44,105 nt of DNA from an uncultured Planctomycetota bacterium (GCA_900696685.1 CAADHA010000071.1:1-44105), one strand, 5' to 3'; numbered from the stretch's first letter, positions 22,605 through 33,387 are shown. Numbers and translations: made by a program. Notes: generated from the letters alone by a model not told the origin.

Positions 22605-23822
22605 ATGACCCGCCTCGACCTGCTCATCTGGATGGTCATGGTCGTCCTCTGCTCGGCGATGATCATCTGGTCGTGGATTTACTTCGCGCCCGGAGCGCGA
22701 AAGGCGGCAGGGGACGGCGCCGCATCGGCGGTCATGTCGCCGCGCGATTTCAATCTCCGCGCGCCGCGCTTCGTCTTCACGGACCAGAGGGGCGAGCGAT
22801 TCGACTCGGCAGACCTGCTCGGCCGGGTCTGGATCGTGGACTTCATCTTCACGAACTGCCCCGGCCCGTGCCCGATCATGACCGGCAACCTGCGCATGCT
22901 CCAGCAGGCGATCGGGCAGGCGGACGATCTGCACCTCGTGTCGATCACGTGCGACCCATGGCGGGACACTCCCGAGACTCTGGCGGCCTATGCCGCGGCG
23001 TTCGGGGCGGACCAGTCGCGCTGGTCGTTTCTCACGGGCGAGTTCGCCGAAATACAGCGCTGCGCACGCGAGTTGCTTCTGAGCGTGGCCAATCCGCGCG
23101 AAGAGGCTCAGCGGCAGGCGGAAGGCGGGCCCTCCGGCGCCGCGGCGGATCATGCCGGGCCGATCGTTCACTCCAGCCGATTCGTGCTCATCGGGCCGGA
23201 TGGCTTTGTGCGCGAGTGGTACTCGGGGACCGAGGCGGAGGAGATGGAGCGGCTCCTGGCGGACACGCGTGCGCTGCTGGCGACGATTGGGGCCGGACCG
23301 GCGTCCCGGGGCGCCGTCGATCGCCTGAGATTGATCCGGATTCTGCCGGCGTGCAACGCGGCTCTCAACGGACTGGCGGCGGTTCTGCTGATGTGCGGCC
23401 TGCGCCTGATCCGCAGCGGCCGGCGCGACGCCCATCAGCGCTGCATGATCGGCGCGTTCCTCGTCTCCGTCGTGTTCCTTGTTTCGTACATCACCTATCA
23501 CACGCTGCGGCAGATGGAGGAAGGCCTCGGGCACACGAAGTGGGAAGTGGCAGGCGCATGGCAGAAGGTCTATTACGCGATCCTGATCTCGCACGTGATC
23601 CTCGCCGCGACGGTGCCGTTCCTGGCAGGGCGGACTCTCTACCTCGCGGCGTGCGGGCGCTTTGACGCGCACCGCCGCATCGCGCGGGTGACCTGGCCGA
23701 TCTGGATGTACGTCGCCGTGACGGGCGTGATCGTCTACTTCATGCTCTACCACCTTCATCCGGCGTTGAAGGCGACCGCGCCGGTCCAGGAAGTCCTCGA
23801 TGCATGGAAACCGGAGTCATAG
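22605..23822 (+). CDS. SCO-type copper chaperone fused to a CtaM/DUF420 membrane domain
   Basis: The 405-residue protein has an N-terminal anchor (about 7-27) followed by an SCO/PrrC thioredoxin-fold domain (about 48-225). That domain has the copper/redox motif Cys85-x3-Cys89 (TNCPGPCPIMT) and the distal His189 (IVHSSRFVLIGPDG), the three ligands needed to deliver copper to CuA. Residues 243-385 form four to five helices (ILPACNAALNGLAAVLL, ITYHTLRQ, KVYYAILISHVILA, WPIWMYVAVTGVIVYFMLYH), matching DUF420, called CtaM in Firmicutes, where it is needed for aa3/caa3 oxidase activity. The two are normally separate genes. There is no frameshift; the fusion is one clean frame. Confidence 0.85.
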   Translation: MTRLDLLIWMVMVVLCSAMIIWSWIYFAPGARKAAGDGAASAVMSPRDFNLRAPRFVFTDQRGERFDSADLLGRVWIVDFIFTNCPGPCPIMTGNLRMLQQAIGQADDLHLVSITCDPWRDTPETLAAYAAAFGADQSRWSFLTGEFAEIQRCARELLLSVANPREEAQRQAEGGPSGAAADHAGPIVHSSRFVLIGPDGFVREWYSGTEAEEMERLLADTRALLATIGAGPASRGAVDRLRLIRILPACNAALNGLAAVLLMCGLRLIRSGRRDAHQRCMIGAFLVSVVFLVSYITYHTLRQMEEGLGHTKWEVAGAWQKVYYAILISHVILAATVPFLAGRTLYLAACGRFDAHRRIARVTWPIWMYVAVTGVIVYFMLYHLHPALKATAPVQEVLDAWKPES

Positions 23823-23937
23823 CCCGTCCATTGTGCACGGAGTTGAGGAATACTGCGTCCGAGGTTGCCGGCTTCAACGGCGCCGACGCACGTGCCCCAA
23901 CTGGCCGCGGCGCTCCTCGAGCGTAGGATCACGAACC

Positions 23938-24234
23938 ATGATTCGATCGACGACAAGGCGATTGCACCTCGGCGCCGCGTGCCTCCTGCTGGCGGCCGCC
24001 CTGTTCGCCGTTCCCGCGGCGGCCTGCCCGTTGTGCAGCGAAGAGAACGAGGCCAGGCAGGAAGAGACCGGCGTCAACGTCGCAATGGGATTCTCTGTCT
24101 CGGTCCTCGTAATGCTCGCGCTGCCGATGATGATGGTGGGTGGACTGGGCTATGCCCTGTACCGCAACCAGCAGCGGGCACTGCAAGAGAACCGCGAGTC
24201 AGGCCGGCAGTCTGACACGTCCAAACAGCCATAG
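23938..24234 (+). CDS. Small exported membrane protein with CPLC motif
   Basis: The 98-residue protein starts at ATG after GTAGGA. The signal peptide ends near AVPAAA, leaving Cys-Pro-Leu-Cys at the mature N-terminus followed by a charged stretch (SEENEARQEETG), one membrane helix (about 49-72, VAMGFSVSVLVMLALPMMMVGG) and a short cytoplasmic tail. I recognise no named family. The CxxC on the outer face plus its place as the last gene of the oxidase maturation run suggests a copper- or thiol-handling accessory factor. The 115-bp gap after the SCO-CtaM gene leaves co-transcription open. Confidence 0.6.
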   Translation: MIRSTTRRLHLGAACLLLAAALFAVPAAACPLCSEENEARQEETGVNVAMGFSVSVLVMLALPMMMVGGLGYALYRNQQRALQENRESGRQSDTSKQP

Positions 24235-24345
24235 TGCGGCGTTTTTCGCCGTTGCGCGCCTCGGTTCACAGAACCGCCTGCGCGGTGCGCACTATGATGC
24301 CGTGTTGCCGTCTCAATCTCCCCGACGCCCCGGAGCCGCAACTCC

Positions 24346-25542
24346 ATGCCACCGATCATGATGCAGCAGCGCCCGATCCGTTCGCAGAGGCTGCAGGATC
24401 TGCCGCCGTACCTGTTCATCGAGATCGACCGGAGGCGGCGCGCGAAGATTGCCGCCGGCGCCGACGTGATCAACCTCGGCGTGGGCGACCCCGATCGCCC
24501 CACGCCCTCGTTCATCATCGATGCGATGGCGGAGGCGATCCGCGATCCGCGGAACCATCCGTATCCGTTTGACGCGGGCCACCCGGAGTTCCGCCGGGCG
24601 GCGGCGCGGTTCCTTCAGCGGCGCTTCGGGCTGACCGTCGATCCAGCCAGGCATATCCTCGCTTGCATCGGGTCGAAGGATGGCATCGCCCACCTCCCCC
24701 TGGCCGTCGTCAACCCCGGCGAGGCTGTCTTGGGCGCCGACATCGGCTATCCGGTGTATCGAAGCGGTGCGATCTTCGCCGGGGCCGAATACATCGAGAT
24801 GCCGCTCCTGGAAGAGCGAGGCTGGCTCCCCGACCTGGACGCCATCCCCGCGCCTGCGCTCGCCCGCGCGCGGCTGATGTGGGTTAATCATCCCGGCAAT
24901 CCCACCGCGGCAGTCGCCGGACTGAACTTCTATGCACAGGCAGCCCATCTTTGCGCGGAGCACGAGATCATCCTCGCCTCGGACAACGCCTACAGCGAAG
25001 TCTTCTTCGAACAGCAGCCGCCTTCGCTCTGGCAGGTGTCCGGGCTGAACATTGAGGAGTTCGCGGGCATCGAGTTCCATTCGCTCAGCAAGACGTTCAA
25101 CATGACGGGGTGGCGCATCGCTTTTGCCGTAGGCCATCCGGAGGTGGTGGCAGCCCTGGGCGCGGTCAAGGGCAACTGCGACTCGGGACAGTTCAACGCG
25201 ATCCAGCAGGCCGGCGCCGTCGCCCTCGATCAGAGCGATCATCCCGAGGTGGCGGCGATGCGCGAGACATATCGCGAGCGGCGCGATGCGCTGTGCGAGG
25301 GGCTGCGGCGAATCGGCGTGTTTGCCAGGCCGCCTGCCGCGTCCTTCTTCGTCTGGGCGCCGTGCCCGAAGGGGTACGACTCCTTCGCCTTCTGCGGGCG
25401 ATGCCTCGACGAGGCGGACGTGGTCTTCGTGCCCGGCGGCGGGTTCTCGCCACGCGCCAATCACTACTTCCGCGCCGCGCTCACCGTCGAAGTCGATCGC
25501 ATCCGCGAGGCGATTGACCGACTGGGCCGGCTGCGGTGGTGA
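24346..25542 (+). CDS. dapL: Class I/II aminotransferase, LL-diaminopimelate aminotransferase-like
   Basis: The 398-residue PLP enzyme resembles the DapL group, which makes LL-diaminopimelate from tetrahydrodipicolinate in one step for lysine and peptidoglycan synthesis and is used in Planctomycetota. Visible motifs are VINLGVGDPDRPTP near the N-terminus, YPFDAGHPEFRRAAARF, VNHPGNPTAAV, ASDNAYSEVFFE (Asp and Tyr to PLP) and SLSKTFNMTGWRIAFAVG with Schiff-base Lys249. Other fold-I aminotransferases look alike, so the substrate is moderately sure only. GGAG lies 10 nt upstream. The miaA gene follows within about 30 nt. Confidence 0.8.
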   Translation: MPPIMMQQRPIRSQRLQDLPPYLFIEIDRRRRAKIAAGADVINLGVGDPDRPTPSFIIDAMAEAIRDPRNHPYPFDAGHPEFRRAAARFLQRRFGLTVDPARHILACIGSKDGIAHLPLAVVNPGEAVLGADIGYPVYRSGAIFAGAEYIEMPLLEERGWLPDLDAIPAPALARARLMWVNHPGNPTAAVAGLNFYAQAAHLCAEHEIILASDNAYSEVFFEQQPPSLWQVSGLNIEEFAGIEFHSLSKTFNMTGWRIAFAVGHPEVVAALGAVKGNCDSGQFNAIQQAGAVALDQSDHPEVAAMRETYRERRDALCEGLRRIGVFARPPAASFFVWAPCPKGYDSFAFCGRCLDEADVVFVPGGGFSPRANHYFRAALTVEVDRIREAIDRLGRLRW

Positions 25543-25574
25543 AGGACGGCGGAGCGCCGGCGGTGGCATTGACG

Positions 25575-26537
25575 ATGTCTTCCGATCAGACGCGACCGGT
25601 GATCGTGATCGTTGGTCCCACGGCAGGGGGCAAGAGCGCCCTGGCGCTGGCCCTTGCCCAGCGTCTGCCCGAGGGCGGTGAGATCATCAGCGCCGACTCG
25701 ATGCAGGTGTATCGCGGAATGGACATCGGCACGGCCAAGCCGGGCCGGGAGGAGCAGTCCCTTGTCCCGCATCACCTCATCGACGTGATTGAGCCGCACG
25801 AGCCGTATTCGGTCGACGCGTGGCTGACCGCCGCGGAACGACTGATCGGGGAGATTCGCGCTCGCGGGCGCCGTCCGATCGTGGTGGGGGGGACGAACCT
25901 GTATGTGAAGGCACTGCTCGAAGGGATGTTCGACGGGCCGCCCGCCGATGAGAATCTGCGCCGCGAAGCGGCCGCATGGCCCGTCGAGCGGCTTCATGCC
26001 GAGGTCGCGCGGATTGATCCCGCCGCCGCTGCGCGCATTCACCGCAACGACCGCAAGCGCCTGACACGAGCGCTCGAGGTGTTTCGCGCCACGGGCCGGC
26101 CCTTGAGCCAGTGGCAGTCGCAGTGGGGCGCCGCATCGCCGCGGGAGGTCCTGCTCATCGGCCTCGAGTGGCCGGTCGAGGCGATCAACCGGCGCATCAA
26201 CGCGCGAGTGAGGTCGATGATCGCAGCCGGTCTGGTGGAAGAGGTGCGTCGCCTGCACTCGCAAGGCCGCCTGGGCGCCCAGGCGCGCGAGGCCCTGGGC
26301 TACAAGCAGTTGATCGCCGCGTGCGAGGGTCGGAGCACGCTCGAGGAGGCGATCGAGCAGATCGGGATCGAAACGCGCAGATTCGCCCGCAAGCAGAGAA
26401 CATGGCTCAAGTCCTTCCGGCGTCATCCGGGGTCGATCTGGCTGGACTGCGGAGCGGACTGTGCGCAAGATGTTGTGGAACAAGCACTTACGCTCATAAC
26501 CGACCGTGATGCGACACAAGGAAAGGCCGCGATCTGA
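25575..26537 (+). CDS. miaA: tRNA dimethylallyltransferase
   Basis: The enzyme adds the isopentenyl group to A37 of tRNAs that read UNN codons. The 320-residue protein shows the P-loop GPTAGGKSALA, the substrate-binding DSMQVYRGMDIGTAKP, GGTNLYVKALLEGM, the RLTRALEV helix and EALGYKQL, all typical of MiaA. The start ATG 25575 places the P-loop at the usual distance; a GTG at 25536 overlapping the aminotransferase stop would add 13 residues. The C-terminus lacks the zinc finger found in eukaryotic relatives. Confidence 0.92.
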   Translation: MSSDQTRPVIVIVGPTAGGKSALALALAQRLPEGGEIISADSMQVYRGMDIGTAKPGREEQSLVPHHLIDVIEPHEPYSVDAWLTAAERLIGEIRARGRRPIVVGGTNLYVKALLEGMFDGPPADENLRREAAAWPVERLHAEVARIDPAAAARIHRNDRKRLTRALEVFRATGRPLSQWQSQWGAASPREVLLIGLEWPVEAINRRINARVRSMIAAGLVEEVRRLHSQGRLGAQAREALGYKQLIAACEGRSTLEEAIEQIGIETRRFARKQRTWLKSFRRHPGSIWLDCGADCAQDVVEQALTLITDRDATQGKAAI

Positions 26538-26739
26538 AGCAACTGGGGGAAAGACCCTGAACCGCGCTACCGGGACAAGCCGTTAAAGGAAGGCCCCTTG
26601 ACCCGCCGACAGGCTGGGTGTACGAAATGCCCCCGCGAATGCTGCGATCCGCTCGCGGCAGTGCGAGCGCCGGCCGGAAGCGGCGCATGAAACTCCCCCC
26701 TCCGGCACCGCGTTCACCGATCCGGCGCGACACGAAACC

Positions 26740-29367
26740 ATGACAGGCAAGACCACGCAGATGCCCAGGAAGACGAACTCCAAATCAACCAGCCGCCGCG
26801 CAGGCGGGGCGGAGGCCGACGCTCGGGGCAAACACCTCGTGATCGTCGAGTCGCCGAGCAAGGCGAGAAACATCAACCAGTACCTCGGGCCTGATTTCGT
26901 CGTCAAGGCTTCGGTCGGGCACGTACGCGACTTGCCGAGCAAGGCGCCCAAGGGGACGAAACAACCCGTGCCCGGAGTCGATCTCGAGCACCGCTTCAGG
27001 CCCACCTACGAGATCCTGCCCGGCAAGAAGGCCACGCTCAGCGAACTCAAGAAACTGGCCAAGCAGGCAACCGATGTCTGGTTTGCGACCGACCTTGACC
27101 GCGAGGGAGAGGCGATTGCCTGGCACCTGGCGCAGGAACTGGGCATCTCATCCGCAGAGGCCAAGCGAGTCGTTTTCAACGCGGTGACGCGCAGCGAGGT
27201 GCAGCGGGCCTTCCAGCACCCGCACCCCATCGACGAGGACCGTGTCAACGCCCAGCAGGCGCGGCGGATTCTCGACCGCATCGTGGGCTACCAGGTCTCG
27301 CCGCTGCTGTGGAAGAAGGTCGCGCGAGGACTGAGCGCGGGGCGCGTCCAGTCCGTCGCGGTGCGCCTGATCGTCGAGCGCGAGCGCGAGATCAAGGCGT
27401 TCATTCCCGACGAATACTGGAGCCTGAGCGTACGCCTCACGTCGAAGCGCGAGCAGCTGGCGAGGATCGCGGCCGACTGGTCGGCTTTCATGGCCAAACT
27501 GGATGAGAAGGGCAACGGCCCGACGGTCAAGGCGCAGAATACGTGGCTCGCCCGGCATGGCGCGTTCCGCGCAGAACTTCTCGAAGTGGACGGGCAAAGG
27601 CCCGAGATTCCGGATGCAGAGGCGGCGCTCGCCCTCGCGAAGCGAGCCGGCCTGGTCCTGAAGAACCGGATCGAGAAGCGCGATGAAAAGGGCAAGGGAC
27701 CGGCGGCGAATCTCGTTGAACTCGTCGGCACGACGCGGCCCGACGATTTCATCATCACTTCGATCGAGACGAAACGGACGACGTCGAAGCCCTCGGCCCC
27801 GTTCATCACCTCGACGCTGCAGCAGGCGGCCTCGACGCGCCTGGGCTTCGGCGCTCAGCGCACGATGCGTGCGGCCCAGCAACTGTATGAAGGCGTGGAC
27901 CTGCCCGGGCGCGGCACGGTCGGACTCATCACCTACATGCGCACCGACTCGACGCACCTGTCGCGCGAGGCGCTGAACATGGCCCGCGATTACATCCGCG
28001 CCACATTCGGCGACAAGTACCTGCCGGAATCCGCCTCCGTCTACACCAGTTCCAACAAGGCGGCGCAGGAAGCGCACGAGGCGATCCGCCCGACCGACGT
28101 GAGCATTCACCCCGACTCCGTCGCCGGGAAACTGAGCACGGACCAGGCCAGGCTGTACCGCCTCGTCTGGGAGCGCTTCCTCTCCTGCCAGATGACGCCG
28201 GCGCAGTGGGACGCGACGAGCGTGCTGGCAAGTCCCGTGAAGGACCGCGGCCTGGTGTTCAAGGCAACCGGACGCGTTCTGGTCTTCGACGGGTTCCTGC
28301 GCGTTGCCGGCCTGCCGGCGTCTGAGGAGCAGACGCTGCCGGAACTGAAGGAGCGGGCGCTTCTCGGCCCGTTCGATCTCGATCCGCGGCAGAAGTTCAC
28401 CAGCCCGCCGCCCCGGTACACGGAGGCATCACTCGTCAAGACGCTCGAAGAGGAGGGCATCGGCCGGCCCTCGACCTATGCCGCCATCATCCAGACCATC
28501 CAGGACCGCAAGTATGTCGAGCAGCGCGAGCGGCGGTTCTACGCCACCGATCTCGGCGAGGTGGTGACGGACAAACTCATCGAGGCGTTTCCTGAAATTC
28601 TCAATCTCGGCTTCACGCGCGAGATGGAGGAGGAACTCGACCGCATTGAGTCGCGCGAAATCGACTGGATCGCCGTCCTCGACGAGTTCTACGGACCCTT
28701 CAGGGTGAGACTGGAGGAGGCGCATGCGACGCTGGGGCACGCCAAGGCGGAGATGGAGCCGGCCCCTGACGACATCCGGTGTGAGAAGTGCGGCGCGACG
28801 ACGGTGTATCGCTTCGGCAAGAACGGGCGGTTCCTGAGTTGCTCGCGCTATCCCGACTGCGAGTACGCATCGCCGATCGATTCGGAGGGCCGGCCGCGCA
28901 AGATCGAGCCGGTCAACGTCGCCTGCCCGAAGTGTTCGTCGCCGATGAACAAGCGCACAGGGCGCTTCGGCGCGTTTCTCGGTTGCACGAGGTATCCCGA
29001 CTGCGACGGCATTGTGAAGATTGACAAGAAGGGGCGCCCGGTCGCGCCGCAGCCGCCGCCCTATGTGACCGACGAGCCGTGTCCGAAGTGCGGTCAGCCG
29101 CTGAATCTCAGGAGCGGCAAGCGCGGACCCTGGCTGAGTTGCTCAGCCTTCCCGAAGTGCCGCGGGCGCGGCGCATGGACGAAACTTGATGCCAAGACCC
29201 GCGAGCGCCTCGAGAGGGCACTCGCCGCTCACGAGCGCCAGTTCCCGGTTCCAATCCTGCGCGACCTCAAAGGCCGCCCGATTACGGATGAACGCGGCCA
29301 ACCCATCGAGAGGCCTGCGGACCGGGAAGAGGACGCCGGCGGCTCCGTCTCCCACGACGCCGCCTGA
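26740..29367 (+). CDS. topA: DNA topoisomerase I (type IA)
   Basis: The 875-residue enzyme relaxes negative supercoils. A basic, low-complexity N-terminus (about 30 residues) precedes the Toprim domain (HLVIVESPSKARNIN, with acidic DLDREGE). The active-site Tyr399 lies in LITYMRTDST. Three C-terminal Cys4 zinc-finger modules begin near residues 682, 728 and 781 (CEKCG...CSRYPDC; CPKCSSP...CTRYPDC; CPKCGQP...CSAFPKC). Two segments of about 40-50 residues rich in Lys/Gly (near 250-265 and 305-325) appear longer than in E. coli. The 202-bp gap after miaA shows no gene or clear terminator. Confidence 0.95.
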   Translation: MTGKTTQMPRKTNSKSTSRRAGGAEADARGKHLVIVESPSKARNINQYLGPDFVVKASVGHVRDLPSKAPKGTKQPVPGVDLEHRFRPTYEILPGKKATLSELKKLAKQATDVWFATDLDREGEAIAWHLAQELGISSAEAKRVVFNAVTRSEVQRAFQHPHPIDEDRVNAQQARRILDRIVGYQVSPLLWKKVARGLSAGRVQSVAVRLIVEREREIKAFIPDEYWSLSVRLTSKREQLARIAADWSAFMAKLDEKGNGPTVKAQNTWLARHGAFRAELLEVDGQRPEIPDAEAALALAKRAGLVLKNRIEKRDEKGKGPAANLVELVGTTRPDDFIITSIETKRTTSKPSAPFITSTLQQAASTRLGFGAQRTMRAAQQLYEGVDLPGRGTVGLITYMRTDSTHLSREALNMARDYIRATFGDKYLPESASVYTSSNKAAQEAHEAIRPTDVSIHPDSVAGKLSTDQARLYRLVWERFLSCQMTPAQWDATSVLASPVKDRGLVFKATGRVLVFDGFLRVAGLPASEEQTLPELKERALLGPFDLDPRQKFTSPPPRYTEASLVKTLEEEGIGRPSTYAAIIQTIQDRKYVEQRERRFYATDLGEVVTDKLIEAFPEILNLGFTREMEEELDRIESREIDWIAVLDEFYGPFRVRLEEAHATLGHAKAEMEPAPDDIRCEKCGATTVYRFGKNGRFLSCSRYPDCEYASPIDSEGRPRKIEPVNVACPKCSSPMNKRTGRFGAFLGCTRYPDCDGIVKIDKKGRPVAPQPPPYVTDEPCPKCGQPLNLRSGKRGPWLSCSAFPKCRGRGAWTKLDAKTRERLERALAAHERQFPVPILRDLKGRPITDERGQPIERPADREEDAGGSVSHDAA

Positions 29368-29416
29368 GCCGGGTGCTCCAGCGACAGCCGCTGCCGGGCG
29401 TGTCTTTCGGTCGCGC

Positions 29417-29716
29417 ATGTTGCCGCAGCACAACAATCACCTTCAGGCCGGCCCTGTTCCTGCCGATGTGTGTGGTGAAATGTTGCAGCCACGCGACACG
29501 GTTGCGGGAACGGGCCGCACGATCCGGCTTTCACGGGTCAGCGATCCCTGTCCGGTCGCGCCCTCCCGCGGCGGACAGGCGGGAAGGGCAGGGGATAGCG
29601 GTGATGCCCCGCTGGGCCACCTTGCGGCTCTGCTCCGTCAAATGCGCAGCGCCTCGCATCCGGTCGCGTGCTTTGCGCCGCAGCCGGAACTGGCCGCGAT
29701 GCGTGCGGCCGCCTGA
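29417..29716 (+). CDS. Possible small unknown protein before the NtrC-type regulator gene
   Basis: The 366-bp gap after topA has one ORF of 99 residues (MLPQHNNHLQAGPVPADVCG to PELAAMRAAA) that ends 17 nt before the regulator start. It has no clear ribosome site, signal peptide or known motif. The C-terminal part (LGHLAALLRQMRSASH) could form a helix. Third-position GC is only moderately high. It may be real or chance; nothing else is seen in the gap. Confidence 0.3.
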   Translation: MLPQHNNHLQAGPVPADVCGEMLQPRDTVAGTGRTIRLSRVSDPCPVAPSRGGQAGRAGDSGDAPLGHLAALLRQMRSASHPVACFAPQPELAAMRAAA

Positions 29717-29733
29717 AGGGATGGTCAGCCGCC

Positions 29734-31194
<1,461 letters not shown>

Positions 31195-31214
31195 GCGAGG
31201 GGCCACAGGACGGC

Positions 31215-31586
31215 TCAAGGTTCGCGCGGAGGCGCCCCGATCACCACGTGCGGAGCGATCAGTTCAACCGTGCGCACGCCTATGCCCGGCACCCGTTGAA
31301 GATCGTGAAGCGAGAGGAACGGGCCGTTGGCCTCGCGGTCGGCGACAATGCGAGCGGCCATCGTGGGGCCAAGCCGCGGGAGCGTCTGAAGGTCGTGGGC
31401 GCTCGCCGCATTGAGATCGAGGCGCATATCGGGCCGGTCTCGCTGAGGATTTTCGCTTGCGGCGAACCCGACAACCACGGGCCGCCTCAGCGCGGTCCAC
31501 GACAGAACAAGCGTCAGCAGCAGCAGCAGGCCCGCGGCGACGGCCCACTGCAACGACTCGCGCTCGCCGGCGGCGGCCGGCGTCAT
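31215..31586 (-). CDS. ComEA-like helix-hairpin-helix protein with N-terminal anchor
   Basis: The 123-residue protein (start MTPAAAGERES) has one membrane helix (about 13-33) and two helix-hairpin-helix motifs: LNAASAHDLQTLPRLGPTMAARIV and FLSLHDLQRVPGIGVRTVELI. This is the ComEA/helix-hairpin-helix DNA-binding pattern, known for DNA uptake and recombination proteins. The ATG overlaps the stop of the upstream GH10-like gene (ATGA), so this start is preferred over a longer one at 31616. It lacks the full ComEA length. DNA binding on the outer face of the membrane is inferred. Confidence 0.82.
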   Translation of the reverse strand: MTPAAAGERESLQWAVAAGLLLLLTLVLSWTALRRPVVVGFAASENPQRDRPDMRLDLNAASAHDLQTLPRLGPTMAARIVADREANGPFLSLHDLQRVPGIGVRTVELIAPHVVIGAPPREP

Positions 31587-33211
31587 TTCGCAGGGCCGGG
31601 CTTGCTCGTCACCCATTCGCGCTCCTCAGGCGTTGTGCAGCGCAGCGTGCGGCGGCGGAGATCGCGATGAAGATCGGCCACAGCGGTCAGCGCCGGCTTG
31701 GGCCGGCCGAGCGAGGAGATCAACCCCGCCCCCGGCAACTCCGCCCACTGGTGGTCGAACAGCTCGTGGCACACCGCCGATTCGACGAAGGGCTTGCTCA
31801 GCGCGATCGAGAGCGCCCGGCGCAGCCACTCCGCCTGTCGCACGGGCGTCCATGGCTCACGGTAATGTCCCGCCGCGTCCGGCGCGTCAACCGGCAAGGC
31901 TTCCGCCTTGGCATGCGGCGCATCGTCGCTCCGTGCTTGCGGTTTCGCGTCATCTTCCGCCGGCGCCCTCGCATCGCCGCGTTGGGGCCTGTGGCTTGGA
32001 GCGCCGATCCCGGTCACGATCACCGGAAACTCGAGGAAGAGCAGCGAGTCGAGGATCGAACTGATCTGCATGAAGTCGCGCGTCGCCTGGCCCCGGTTGT
32101 GATGCCCGACCTGGATGTTCATGCCCACGAGGTCAAGTTTGAAGCCCGACTGCGCGATCATCTCGGCGTAGACGATCGGCGGCACGGAACGCGGGTGGCC
32201 GGAAAAGTATTCGCCGAAAGGTTCCGTTACTTCGACCAGCGTCCGCCCGGCCGGATGCAGCGACTTGACCAGCCCGGTCGCCATGCGCGTCAGGTCCATC
32301 AGCTGGTCATAGGCCAGGGTGAAACTCTCGTTGATGTGAAGCGACGACGCGATGTTCCAGATCGAGACCGACGAGCGGTATCGGGTGACGATCGCCTCGA
32401 TGGGTTCGTGCAGGAGGTCGTAGAGCGTGTCGTAGTCGTGCTCCCAGATGTAGAGCCATTCGGGCACGCTCAAGGGCCGGAAGTCGATGATCGGCCCGAG
32501 CATGACGGGGAACTTGGCCTTTCCCGCCCACTCGATCCACCGGTCAAACTTCTTCCAGTCGTACTCGCCTTCCTCCGGCTCGACCTCGCGCCAGCGGATG
32601 GGCACGGAGATGTAGTCAAAGTCGCGGGCGACGATCTCGGCGAGCGGCTCGGCGAACTGGCTCTGGTAGACGCGGCAGCCCAGCGTCGGCGGCGGCTCCC
32701 CGTTGCTCAGCCGCTTGCCCAGAAGCATGTCGGTGTGCATGAAGGTGAGTTTCTCACCGGCTGCGATGGCCTCGATCAGCGATCGGCGTGCGAGCGCCTG
32801 CGCCTTGGCCGGGTCGGTCTTCTCCTGGCACAGCGCCTGTGTGAACAAGCCGCGCGCCGCCGCCCACTGGCGGATGATCGGATGGTCGTCGGCCAGTTCG
32901 AAGAGCATCCAGTCCTCGAGTTTGACGAGGAAGAGTTTGATCCGGTGCCGGGCAAGTTCGAGGTAGAGGAGGTAAGGCTCCTCCCGATCGGGCAGGAGGC
33001 AGGTGGGCAGCATGAGCCGGCCATGCTCGCCGGCGTCGATGAGCAGGACGAGCGAGGCGGATTCGGCTGACCGCTTTTCGCAGATGATCATGCCATCGCG
33101 GAAAGTGACGTCGCCCTGCACGCCGATGTCGTTGGCGCCGATGAGGTGCGCCTGCTGCAACGGAAAGGACGCGGCGGGCTGATCTCCGTCGTAGACGGCG
33201 TACACAAGCAT
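31583..33211 (-). CDS. GH10-like (endo-xylanase fold) protein lacking both catalytic glutamates
   Basis: The 542-residue protein has an N-terminal beta domain (about 1-110), then a TIM-barrel like family 10 xylanases (about 150-480), with the strands ISVPIRWREVEPEEGEYDWKK and FPVMLGPIIDF seen in GH10 relatives. The acid/base position (WDVVNE in GH10) reads WNIASS (285-290) and the nucleophile position (TE) reads TG (400-401). A low-complexity Asp/Ala/Pro insert lies at 406-447. No signal peptide is seen. Planctomycetota encode many relatives annotated as endo-1,4-beta-xylanase. It may have lost hydrolytic activity or use other residues. It is co-directional with the ComEA-like gene. Confidence 0.7.
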   Translation of the reverse strand: MLVYAVYDGDQPAASFPLQQAHLIGANDIGVQGDVTFRDGMIICEKRSAESASLVLLIDAGEHGRLMLPTCLLPDREEPYLLYLELARHRIKLFLVKLEDWMLFELADDHPIIRQWAAARGLFTQALCQEKTDPAKAQALARRSLIEAIAAGEKLTFMHTDMLLGKRLSNGEPPPTLGCRVYQSQFAEPLAEIVARDFDYISVPIRWREVEPEEGEYDWKKFDRWIEWAGKAKFPVMLGPIIDFRPLSVPEWLYIWEHDYDTLYDLLHEPIEAIVTRYRSSVSIWNIASSLHINESFTLAYDQLMDLTRMATGLVKSLHPAGRTLVEVTEPFGEYFSGHPRSVPPIVYAEMIAQSGFKLDLVGMNIQVGHHNRGQATRDFMQISSILDSLLFLEFPVIVTGIGAPSHRPQRGDARAPAEDDAKPQARSDDAPHAKAEALPVDAPDAAGHYREPWTPVRQAEWLRRALSIALSKPFVESAVCHELFDHQWAELPGAGLISSLGRPKPALTAVADLHRDLRRRTLRCTTPEEREWVTSKPGPAK

Positions 33212-33387
33212 CCGGGAGCGCTCCGGCCGTGGGAAGGGTCGCGTTGAGCCAACCCGGGCCCGCGCGGGCCCGGCAATCGGCGGGGCAGGGCGATTGTAGC
33301 CGGGGAGAGCCGACGACTCGCGCGGCGGAGGTGCCGCCGCAAAACATGCCGGTCAATCCGGTCTGGCGCAGTGATCGGCGGCGCGGC

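Noticed and set aside
26538..26739. Possible tRNA or terminator between miaA and topA
   Set aside because: No cloverleaf can be formed by eye, and the only inverted repeat (CCGCG/CGCGG) has a long loop and no T-run.
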